Of a stretch of DNA of 50,643 nucleotides, positions 22,812-33,287 are shown one piece after another. Each line of letters opens with the position of its first letter. Position 1 is the stretch's first letter. The DNA is from Lichtheimia corymbifera B2541 (Eukaryota; Mucoromycota; Mucoromycetes; Mucorales; Lichtheimiaceae). A program made the translations under genes and the position numbers. The notes beneath the pieces were generated by a model, which did not search any database, had not been told where the DNA came from, and worked only from the letters and a program-made list of their open reading frames with translations. The stretch spans positions 1-50,643 of the forward strand of contig JNEU01000927.1 in NCBI GenBank assembly GCA_000697475.1. Reading direction: 5' to 3'.

Positions 22812-25800
22812 ATGTATTGGCTCAATGGTATAGCAAGCAAGCTTTCAACTGCCAATTTGCGTGAACATGCCTCCAATGCTACAGTCGACGATGCTTCATC
22901 AACAACCGCATTCCCACAAACATACGACCTCGTCCAAGTAGCTGCATCGCCCCACGCGTCGGTATTCGTTACTTGCACTACCTCGACAATATACTTGTGG
23001 TCGGTCAAGGTAATACTACAGCATAATACCATTCCACTTGGATATTGAAGGATATCTCTTTCTCTCTTAGCCCACAACAATATTATCATTCATCGATCGA
23101 TCAGAAAAGCACATCAATGAATTTGGAGAGAACAAAAGCATATTATGGAAACCAGACGCTACCTCTGTTGTCATTATGGTAAAGCATACGGCATAATGGA
23201 GACAGAAAAGTTGTCTAACAATGAAGCATCTCTTTAATAGACGACAAAGAACTATCTTTTACTTTATGCTATCCTCAACTTTGATCAGCGATCATTTGAA
23301 TTTAACTTTCCGCATTCACATCATGCCATGGTAACTGGTCCAGGCGAAGGCAGCGGTCCACGTACAATGCTTCTCAAGTTTCGATTGGCGATTCGAGTGG
23401 ATGCTGGTGTAGCATGGTAAGATGACAAGATGATATACATACATACATTATCCTAATACCTTTTAGTGGTACATCATCCGACGACACACTTATTATTGCA
23501 ACTCAACGACCAGCAGCCATTCAATGTATCTCTTGGAACCCACATGAAGTAAATTCGACTCAAACATCGGTGCAAAACAAGCTTGGTTTCTTTGTTCAAT
23601 CATCAGGTTCGTTCTATTTATGCATGCCAATCACTACGTGCTGATACTAAATTTGGGTTGTAGAAAAGATTGTGTCGGCTTTATACGACAAGACGATGAA
23701 TATCTCGCTTTGGATCACAGATGCTGGCCGAGCCTACTTTGTACAAAATACAAACGTCACCAAACAACGTCGACGAAGCAGTAACAGCAGTAACACAGTA
23801 AGTCGGATCTTTTCTAGTAGCCATCAGCTCCCGTTATTCTTACACATGCACACTCATGTAGCCATCCTCACCAACAGCTGCATCTTTGAATGGGAATACT
23901 GCTTCACCAACAATGCCTTCCTACCGAGAATCGATCGCATGGCACGGTGTTTGTTTTCATGGGATGGATTCGGATCCTTTAGAAGCTGATATGCAAGCAA
24001 CCTGTGTGGCGGTCAATGGCAAATTCTCTCTAATTGCAGTCGGCACGAGAAGGTAATGATCATGATTATCACCAGAAATATGCAAGACTAACATAATAAT
24101 ACTTTATGCAGTGGAAAGGTGTATGTCTACTCGGCTCACAATTATACATCGACTCCGACTCTTTCACATGTGTTCACGCGTGACATGAATGCACCTGCTG
24201 ATGCACGTGGATCATCATCCAATACATCCATCAAGACGCTGGCTTGGACATCAGATGGCTATGCTATTGCTGTTGGATTTGAAAAGCAAGGACTAGCGGT
24301 ATGGAGCGTATACGGCAATCTCTTATGCTCTATCAGTGCTACAGACGACATTTTCTATTCCAGGGCTGATAATGACGATTTTGGGTAGGTATGCTTTCTA
24401 TTCATCGCTTGAACTTCGTTCACTCATGCGCATGTATAGGTCCGAATTGAGCCAAGACGCTTATGTTGCAGGTGTACAGGGATTGGTAAAGCAAGGACGA
24501 TGATATATATATATATATATATATACCTATTTTTCACCATTGTATGTTAGTTCTGGGGCCCTGGCAATCATCAACTATTTATCCTGAGCAAACATCAACC
24601 TAATACTCTCAGCCAATTGGATCCATCAAAACAAAATGGCGCGTTGTTCACGTTACCTTTTGCAAAATCAGCCATTACAAATTTCCACAATGCAGTAAGT
24701 CATGGAATAGCAACATGTTCGGATAGCTCCTCTGATACGATTACATAAAAGGAAAATGCACGTCGTGGACTCTTGCAAATGGATGACCGCATTCTTCTTT
24801 ACAACTACGGTGGTGACTATCAAGAGAACAATACAACAACCATTGATCCGGACGCCGCCTTATGGACACAAGTGCTGGTAAAGTTGGATTGACGACCATC
24901 CATAGAGTGGAGGACTAACAACGCATTTATAGTATCCACCAATGTATATCACAGAACACTGGCCAATTCGTGTATGTTTTTGAAAAGCCCGCTTTCATTG
25001 TCGTTGCTCATTGTCTCCTGTCAATAGTACGCTTCGATCAGTCAAGATGGCCGATTCATTGCGATTGCTGGTAGACGAGGCTTTGCACACTACAACACGT
25101 TCTCCAATCGATGGAAGATGTTTGGCAATCAGCAACAAGAGCAGAGTTTCCTTGTAAGAGGAGGAATGGCATGGTACAAGAATATCCTCATTGCTGCATG
25201 CGAAGTACTCAACTCACCAACATCCGGCGGGAAAATATACGAGGTATAAAACGAGTTGTATTTGGTGGATTTGGCAAATGGATTGATCAATCCCCGTAGT
25301 TGCGATTGTATTCTCGGGATAGCAACCTCGACAATGCTTACATCCTCCACAATGAATCATTACAAAGTATGCCTCTTTATATCAGTATATGTGGCACGTT
25401 CCTTTTGGTGTATACAGCCGACAACGTACTCAACATCTACTCGATTCAAATCCGATCTGAGAACATGAACTCTGGAGTATCGAATGGCAATGGAACAACA
25501 AGCATAGCACGTTTGGAACGGATTCGGCGAGTAGCATTTGTCAACATTGTGGCACGTGCATCACGGGTGCGTGGCATAAGTTTATTTACCAGTTACAATG
25601 GAGGTACATACACAAATTCACGTTACACCATCGAATCATATGCCGAGTCTAACGGTGTCATAGATCAAATGGCGACATTGGGCGACGTCATCTCTGCTCA
25701 CATCATGGTACTGGTGGATGGCAAGTTGATTATGCTCAGCCCACGTATACCTGTAAGCTGTATTATGGAAACCATAGTCTTACTGCACGTTGCTAATATA

Positions 25801-27373
25801 ACCCTGGTTAGGATGATGACGATGATTCCGATTTGACGGGCCAAGCAAATACCCAAGCACAATACGACCTTCATATCCTGTCAGATAAAACTGAATACTA
25901 TTGGATTGGTCGAAGAAGCGTTGCCAACCTTTGTACATCAATATGGGTAGTCGATGGAAAGGGTGTAAAGGTAAGGAGTGCTCGATAATAGAAGGGTACT
26001 TTACAAAGAATAACACGTGTATTTTAGGTCTTTGCTAATCTGCTGCGAGGAGACGATTATGGATTCAGCACATTTTCCAATGATCCATTTGAGAGCGAAC
26101 CATCTACTCCCACAACACCAGGAATTCTTGCAGCAAGAGCCAATCTTGGCCGGCCATATTCGTTGGGCTACCACATTGGCCCTGAACCTGTGTCACCTTC
26201 AATGTCAGTGGTGGAAATGGATGGATTCTCAAGATGGCGCATCCCAAGCATTCGACAACTCGATGAAGGCACGATCTATATACCGCTCGACTTTTATCCC
26301 CATTGTAGGTGTCTTGATGCCATCTCATGTGAAAATCCATGCTAATTAACGCCATTGGATACTAGCGGTGTTACTAGAGAAGGGTGTCATTGTTGGCGTT
26401 GAACAAGGAATGGTATTCAAGGAATCTCTTGGATTCATGATTTACAAGATGAGCAGCAAAGTGAGTCTGATATATTACGCTACGATGACCTATTTGCTCA
26501 TTTCTTTTGTGCATCAGACCCATTTGTTTATCCATCATATATTGCAACATCTACTACGACAAAGCTGGGAGGAGGATGCAGTCGTGTTCGGGCGTGCCTA
26601 TGAACGGCTGATTTACTTTGGTCACTCACTTGAGATTTTGCTACACACTGTGCTTGAAGAGGAGACGGAAAACCGAAATCAACGTGGTATGGATTGATAC
26701 AGTGTATATGTGACAACTGAACTGAGCAATGTTTACCAGATCCGATTCTACCGCTGGTGATCAAATTCTTGGATCAATTTCCTCATGCACTGGATGTCAT
26801 TGTCAGCTGTGCTCGTAAAACCGAAGTTGCCTTGTGGGAACATCTATTCTCGGTAGTAGGAGAGCCCAAGGATTTATTCGAGGTACCACCATAGGGTGAA
26901 GGCAGCAGAGCCATCCCGATATTAATCCAAGATTCTGTAGCTGTGCTTATCTGATGACCGCTTACGTACTGCCACATCCTATTTGATTATTCTACAAACC
27001 ATGCAACCCTTGGCTGTTGGAGGGAAGGTATGTATATGTTACGGATAACAAAGGACTCCATGAGCTCATTTTAGATGCTATCAACAGGATACGATACGAT
27101 TACTACAAAAGGCAATGGACGTAGAAGATTATGAGTTATGCAAAGAGCTTGTACGCTTCCTCAGCTCGATTGATAGTGAGTGTTGCGCGGATGATGTGAT
27201 GGGTGTTTCCAGCAGAGCTCTCATACAACTGAATAATAGATTCCGGGAAAACTGTTCAAGAAGCTCTGCAAGTAATCAAGGCCAGGATGGACCCTGATAA
27301 TCCATTGTCGCCCAATACTGAAGATGCACAAGTGGATAAAGTTGTAAAAAGTATGCAAGAACATGTAATTTAA
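22812..27373 (+). CDS. RIC1: RIC1, subunit of the Ric1-Rgp1 GEF for Ypt6/Rab6
   Basis: With Rgp1, loads GTP on the Golgi Rab Ypt6 for endosome-to-Golgi traffic. Twenty-one exons join in phase: 22812-23009, 23071-23178, 23241-23416, 23467-23606, 23664-23797, 23862-24052, 24112-24384, 24440-24485, 24551-24694, 24752-24877, 24933-24971, 25028-25243, 25300-25752, 25812-25970, 26028-26304, 26366-26460, 26518-26686, 26740-26882, 26941-27027, 27088-27175 and 27240-27373, for 1131 residues. Landmarks are the MYWLNG start, WD-type N-terminal repeats ([32 protein letters not shown]), [34 protein letters not shown] and the RIC1 domain ([57 protein letters not shown]). The last exon is the least certain; animal RIC1 continues for about 300 residues, yeast does not. 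Confidence 0.92.
24503..24525. repeat. (TA)n microsatellite in a RIC1 intron
   Basis: An uninterrupted run of about 11 AT/TA dinucleotides lies inside the intron between RIC1 exons 8 and 9 (24486-24550). It does not touch the splice sites. Confidence 0.95.
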
Positions 27374-27444
27374 ATTAGCCGCTTCGATGCATAAAGACCA
27401 TTGTAGAAATATCTATATCATTTTATTGATCATAAGGCTGGGCA

Positions 27445-27681
27445 ATGTGTGTAGTCGAGAGAGCTTTGAATATTATGATGCGTATGAATGAGCATGGGGG
27501 TCCTGCTACAATGATACGTTTTTCAAATCTATGCCACCTTCATCTTGATGGCGAACCGCAGTACTCACATTGGTGCATACATTTCGTTGAGTGCTTCCTT
27601 CTTTCACCTAACGCTGCCGACCCATACATGACGAGCAAACAACTCCACGCTTACAGGTCAGTGTGCATAGATAAAACCTAA
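27445..27681 (+). pseudogene. Possible PPR-like gene fragment
   Basis: A 78-residue open frame whose first half, VVERALNIMMRMNEHG followed by a Pro and a new hydrophobic helix (MIRFSNLCHLHLDG), has the spacing and residue pattern of a pentatricopeptide helix pair (AL-x-x-M-x-x-x-G-x-x-P, then x-x-F-x-x-L). The next stretch loses the pattern and the frame ends after one degenerate repeat. No start context or exon partners were found. If real it is a decayed scrap of a PPR gene between RIC1 and the repeat array. The match is by eye only and could be chance. Confidence 0.25.
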
Positions 27682-27704
27682 GGATACCTGTTTCTCAAAG
27701 TTCT

Positions 27705-28590
27705 CATAATGAAGCATATAGTTTTTAAATGAATGGAGTTGATCAGCATGTCCCAGCGAACCTTCTGACAAAGTTTCAAGTTCGAGATGGGGAATCCCAA
27801 GGTAATCCATACTATTTGACATTTCATGATTTCGGCCGGATACCCAATTTCCGTCCGGCATAGTAAATCTCACATTACACCCTCCCATTCCCAATTTTCA
27901 AATGAAGCATGAGGTCTTTGTGAGAAGGAAGTTGATCAGCATGCCCGAGAACATCGTATGTCAAAGTTTCAGGTTAGAAAAGGGCAATCTCGAGGTTATG
28001 GACCGCCTTCCCTATTGTATGTTCCCGTCCGTTGATTGTCGGACGCTCCCACTTTTAATTTCACAATGAAGCCTGCAACTTTTATATGAATGGAGTCGAT
28101 CAGCATGTCGGAGCCCACGGCCTGACCAAGTTTGACGATAGAGGTGGGCAACGGCGGGGGTGTGCACTATACACCCTACTTGCATTCCGTCCGTCCATCG
28201 TCTTCCCTATATTTGGGCCGCCCGATTCATTGAAACATCATAATGAAGTATGTAATTTTTAAATGAATGGAATTGATCAACATGACTCAGAGAACCTTCT
28301 TACCAAGTTTCAAGCTTGAAATGGTGAATCCCAAGATAGTACATAGTAAATGACTTTTTCATAAATCCGGCGCTTTCCCAATTTCCGTCCATCATAGTAA
28401 ACCCCACATTATACCCTCGCATTCAAAATCTTTGATTGAAGTATGGGTTCTTTATTAAGACAAAGTTGTTCAGCATATCCAAGAGCATCTTCTGACCAAG
28501 TTTGGAGTTCAAGTGAACAACCTCAAGATCATGGATCATTTACAGCGTGCATGAATATGTAGGGCAACATCTGACCAATTTAATTTACAG
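27705..28590. repeat. Five diverged tandem repeats of 167-193 bp
   Basis: Units begin at 27708, 27901, 28075, 28242 and 28435, each opening with (A)ATGAAGYATG and then a block near TTTWAATGAATGGAGTTGATCAGCATG, a CCTTCTGACCAAGTTTCAAG block and GGGAATCCCAAGRTAAT. Units 1 and 4 are the closest pair and share their whole length, including CCCAATTTCCGTCC and CATAGTAAAYCYCACATTA near the end. Units 2 and 5 also resemble each other, sharing TCTTTRTKARRA and a GAG/AAGAGCAT block. The order is therefore A-B-C-A'-B'. Read on the minus strand, the core of most units gives a peptide near LE(L)xTxSExxLGHADQLHS, but stops and unit lengths not divisible by three rule out an intact repeat protein. Confidence 0.85.
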
Positions 28591-30512
28591 CTCTTCCACT
28601 TGTAGCTTTTTTGTCTCTTCCTCCCATCCCCAACTGTTGCCCCATTCATGTACAACTACCGCCTGCGAACGATTGTCCTGCTTCAACCCATCATGTCGAG
28701 CCTACGATTGACTTGATCCTATTTACCTTTGACTGAATGGCAACTTCATGGTGTGTGCACCCCACTACAACACCCGCGTTTCTTGACACTGCACGTTCTC
28801 TTGTACAATCCTCAACCACAACCAATCGTAACAGCAGCTGCCATTAGCAAGGTCTTCATTGTATTTCACAACGTCGTCATCTACTGCAACACACGCTCTC
28901 TTGCACACTCCTCTGCCACCACCAAACGCAACAGCTACTGCTGCTATTATGAAGGACTTATTTCAGTGTCTCCAACAGCGTTCTTTGTTGCAGCATCCTG
29001 CCTTGTAGCCTTTTTTTATATGAACAGCATATAGCAACTATCTTTCATACATACGGATACCAATGGATGATGCCATATCAGCTATCAGATACACCGCAAT
29101 ACAAGCAACCTTCGCCCTGGTTGAGCAGCGTTGGAAACTGACCAAGCAAGTGATTGGTCAACAACCGGATTGAAAAGGAAGCATGCAGCGATGGCGTGGA
29201 TCTTTTCAACCAACATATTGGATTTGCAGTGGTTATGGATGCATGGATGGGTACAATCAAGTTCACTGATGAGGAAAAAAATACTGGAATGAGGCTTTGG
29301 TTACGTGGCACGTTGTCAGCAGGAAGGATGGATCATATCACGAGGATGCGGCTAAGGATGATGATATACTGGGTCGAATTGACAAAAGGTGTTCTGCAGC
29401 GGTGGATGATATATTGGAATACTCGATTTAATGCATGCGGCAGCTATTTCGAATCTTGGATGAAGGATGCCTACGACGGCAGCAACCAAGAATGCAACGA
29501 CACCATTATCCCTGTTGCCTCTATGTGATTCATCTCCGTATCTTATCCAATTTGCCCTTTGTCATATTTAATTGCTAGACATTCACACTGCCATGTACTG
29601 TTCTTCGACTTCTTCATTGAATGAAAATTGGATCCAACGTAATACATGGGATATTATACTATCAGCTCATATGGCCATGGTGTGGATCACTTGGCTAGTT
29701 CTGGATTGAAAGGGGGAATAGAAGATTGGATCATTTAGACAATTGTATCGAAATGCTTTTGTTCTTTTGCCATAACGTTTTATGACATCCCTAAAGCTTC
29801 CTGTTTCACGAGCCACAGTATAGCCGGGATCCTCGAACGCTTGTATTGCAAAGATAAATTTGAGAGTGATGATGCCCGACATGTGCTTGATTGTTTCATA
29901 ACCATGGCTCATTGTAAACTTAATTTCTAGTATTCTGGGAATGAGCTGCTATACAATATGGCACGAGTACATGAACATACCATGCTTACCCATGACACTT
30001 TTCAACTAACGCTGTCTTTATGCAACCCTATATAAGAACGAACCACTCCATACGAGCTAGCATAGGTGGAACTTGGTATAGGCAGGCAGGGGAAAGGACC
30101 ATTATACATCTCATCATCAACAATAGTATTGACCCTTCAAGTTCCATCTTTCGTTGTAAGGGATTTTTAGACTGAAGAAATTCTCAATCACCCTAAGAGC
30201 TGAGCATCAACTCATACAACCGTCAACGTATACGATGCAAGGGAACTGTTTGCAAAGGAGCTTATGGGGAAGAAAAAGCTGTTGTTTATTGTTTACATCA
30301 ATCAGGCTTATGTATTGTGTTCATGTCATTTGTGTTAAGGTGAGCTATCGGACGAGAGTCTCTTGATGCGTGGGACCTATTTGCTGACAACGGTCTTGTG
30401 TTCTTCTCGAATGGATGCAACAAAGTGGTAATCATCCACAGCAGAAGAAACCGGGCTAGTGTCTTGACCTGGTGGTTAAGTTCGGGCCGCTTTTTGGTGA
30501 TCAACAAGAATC
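28591..30512. other. Gene-poor stretch right of the tandem repeats
   Basis: Several open frames of 80-125 codons occur (28729-29034 +, 29154-29528 +, 29667-29912 -), none with a domain I recognise. The frame at 29154 is flanked by other-frame stretches that look weakly protein-like (an ATG at 29063 opening MDDAISAIRYTAIQATFALV; an acidic DDDILGRIDKRCSAAVDDIL at about 29360-29430). This could mean a spliced or decayed gene, but no consistent exon set was found. Confidence 0.3.
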
Positions 30513-31510
30513 TTAGTTCATGGTTTGCTGTTTATATGGGCTTTTCTCCACAAAGCGACATAGGTCTGCACGTTCAGCGTGGACGCTCGGTGAATCGATT
30601 CCCAATGGAAGCCGAGGAATTGAGGTGAAAGTATGGTTTATTGGTGGCAAGTGGCACGCGATCTGTGGGTCATGATTGTCTGCCCAGATGTATACAAGAA
30701 GTAATACAATGTGAAGGAGATGAAAAACCCATATGGGTATGGGAAAAAGGGTGATGAGATCTTTGGCCTGACGACATGCATGATGGTTCATGTGGGTGGT
30801 GGCGAATGGTCCGTGCGGGCCATTGCAGGAATTGGGCACCGAGATTTGCAGCATCGGGCTTATCCTCATGTGGGTGGCATCGTTGATCAATCTCCGAAAG
30901 GATGTCCATGAGAGGTGGCCAATGTGTTTCCCAAAAGGAGATAATGGATGGTTTGCGAGGGCGAGTGAAAGGGAGCTGGTTGAGGAAGTGGTCAATCGGA
31001 TTGGGAGATACAGTAGGAGAGACATGCAAACGAGTTGCAACATCAAGCATGTGTAAAGATGACGACGACTTGTGTGATCATCACCACACACGCAAGCAAT
31101 TGGCTTGGATGGTAACCAGCCCATACGCCATCTTAGAAGACGGCTTCGTTCTCTTGAGGTCATCGGCAAATATAGGATAGGGTCAAGATATAGAATGGGG
31201 CGGAGGTATGATAAGTGGATACCAGAATCGGGATCTTCACGCAGTTCCTGGAAACGTTCAAGACGCATTTGCTTGACAGTAGCTTTGATTACTTTCTTGT
31301 CAGCGTCTTGTGGTAGTGGTGGTAACATGTTCCAAATGGTGTTAGTGGCGGTGAGCTTGTACCAAAGATGCCGAAGAACTGTGCGGTCGCTTGCAAGACC
31401 TTGAAATAGGCAGGCGTGTTGGAATAGAGATAGCTGGCATGGACCAGGATGGGGTTGATGGCGGTAGGCAGAAGATTTCTATCGTAGTCTTTGATGAGCT
31501 AAAACAAATA
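30513..31510 (-). mobile_element. Decayed 3' part of a non-LTR (LINE) retrotransposon
   Basis: On the minus strand three reading frames together give the C-terminal part of a LINE reverse-transcriptase polyprotein. A first segment reads INPILVHASYLYSNTPAY. The main frame reads LWYKLTATNTIWNMLPPLP, then RSRLLRWRMGWLPSKPIACV with a Cys/His knuckle (CVCGDD..SRRHLYTC). The tail, SEIDQRCHPHEDKPDAANLG, is in another frame. At least two frameshifts and the lack of the RT catalytic region show a 5'-truncated, dead copy. The segment order and the W-R-x-GWLP knuckle are what I know from Mucorales LINEs. No target-site duplication or clear poly(A) tail was found. Confidence 0.75.
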
Positions 31511-32666
31511 AACAAGAACGTGTCAACAATTAGACTGCTATCATAAATAGAGGAATGGCTTACCAAAGACTCACTGCGATTACAACACACTCAACGTTAT
31601 CCTCGTGATAGGCAATAGTTGTATATAAATAAAAAGGAAGGCTCCTCACGTATAGCCAAATAGAGCGTGTGATTTTACATCTTACATGATGATATGATGA
31701 TGATCCAACAATAACTACCATCATTGCCTTACTACCAGATCATCAAGCATCAGCCTTCTTAAGCCATTCTAAAGCATCCATTTTTCTAGTATGCCCGATG
31801 TGCCCTTCACTTTTCATAAGTTTACAAACGATCACCCTCCAAGCAATAAGAAATCACTGGATAACAATACTCAAGATTGCATAATCCAACATGGTGTGGT
31901 TAATATTTCAGAATGGTCAACGCATCCAAAAGGATCTTCTCAATGGCGAGAGTATCTGACGCCGATGTCCCTTGTCTGCCGCTGTCAACAACAACCCAAA
32001 TAAAATCGTTCGTGGGGCGAACTTGGATGCGACACAAGAAAACTAATTTTACGTCTCACGCTTCATACACTTTGAAACAAGATACTTTAGGATGTAGTGA
32101 TCATTTTGGCTTATTACCATACCATGGTTCACCAAAAAATATTACATACGGTCTATCATACGCGTACATTACTATAGGAGTATAGGGGACAGGATTCATT
32201 ATGCACTCTCCACCAATAAGATCGACCCTTCAAGTCGCGTCCTCCTGAGGTTTTGGTGCCACACAAACAATCCCCCTGCATCTTTAGCTCTAATATTAGA
32301 GAGGAGGTTGACAATTAACAAAGACCACCTTTCATATAACATCACCTTTAAAGCATAGAAAAACACAAAGACGCCCGTATCCCCCGAAAATTTACAACCA
32401 ACTTCAATCTTGCGTTTGTAACGATCACGTCCCACGCAATATCAACAATAATCTCGGTGTGGTAAGTCTTGGTTCTTTTGATGTTGATACCAACAATACA
32501 ATATAAAAGCATAAATGAACAAAAGCATACGAAGAAAAAATCATACTAGGTTGGCTCTTAAAGCGTGTCAATTGAATGTATCTTTTGCACAGACACCGAT
32601 CTTGCTCGCATTCTCGACACGTTATCCTTCGAACCACGGAATACGGCTGCAGGAGTGCTGGTACAA
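31511..32666. other. Gene-poor stretch between LINE relic and candidate secreted gene
   Basis: Short frames on both strands (31913-32185 +, 32199-32435 -, 32425-32670 -) have no recognised domain. The two minus-strand frames lie downstream of the candidate secreted-protein gene and could include further exons of it, but splice sites do not give one clear model. Confidence 0.3.
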
Positions 32667-33120
32667 TCATATGACTTTATACGTGGATCGAATTAGGAAT
32701 GCTTTTTTTTCAGTCGATGACAGGACTGTTAATACCTTGAAGAATGTGACCTTGACCATGGGATCGTTAACGTAGAAGGAACCAATACGCGTGCTTTTCA
32801 TATTCCAGCAAGGACTCACGGCTACAAGACATGGCACGTAAAGCATGTAAGCAACCACCATACGGTCGTCAATTACTAGGTCGCATCTACTTGCCTCCGT
32901 TGCTTGTACTAAAACGCTCCAATACATCGTCCTGGTGATATCCCCTAGCGTAAACATCTAAGCTAAGATGACGCGGTCTTTGCGATGATGCGCTTATGGA
33001 ACTCTGCTGATGCGAAGAAACGCCAAGCACAATTGGTAAAATGCTGGTCAGGCAAAGAACAAAAAGCAGCCCTGGACGAAACATAACGAGGAAGAAAAGT
33101 AAAATAGGTAGCATCCTCAC
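32667..33120 (-). CDS. Candidate small secreted protein, GC-AG intron
   Basis: A speculative two-exon model: 33120-32895 and 32821-32667, joined in phase to 126 residues. The N-terminus is strongly hydrophobic for about 33 residues (MLPILLFFLVMFRPGLLFVL..) and ends in a VLG-VSS site, as in a signal peptide or anchor. The second exon reads CWNMKSTRIGSFYVNDPMVK and on to a beta-rich end. The intron of 73 nt would start GCAAGT, the usual non-canonical GC donor, and end CTTGTAG. Without splicing the first frame stops after 77 residues. No family was recognised. The gene would lie only 167 bp beyond the SEC7 stop codon, on the same strand. Confidence 0.3.
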
Positions 33121-33287
33121 ACCCTTTATTAATAGACAACGAATCTGTGCTTCACCAAACCTTGTACTTTTGTTCGTCTAAACTTTATTTTTCATCGTCA
33201 TTAAAAGAGAATATACATACGGGAAGTTAAGAGGCGTATTGAATGGATTTGTGGTGGATACGTGTATAAGCTGTGTGTGTTCTTTCT

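Noticed and set aside
27708..28590. CRISPR-like array
   Set aside because: Repeats are long, diverged and contiguous without short identical repeats and unique spacers, and the genome is eukaryotic.
28729..29034. 101-codon plus-strand frame as a gene
   Set aside because: Composition follows the local CAAC/TTG-rich DNA, there is no domain or exon partner, and no start context stands out.
29667..29912. Minus-strand frame with DVIKRYGKRTKAF, resembling the helix-turn-helix end of a Tc1/mariner transposase
   Set aside because: The order of the elements is wrong for that domain, no catalytic DDE region or inverted repeats were found nearby, and the resemblance covers only about 20 residues.
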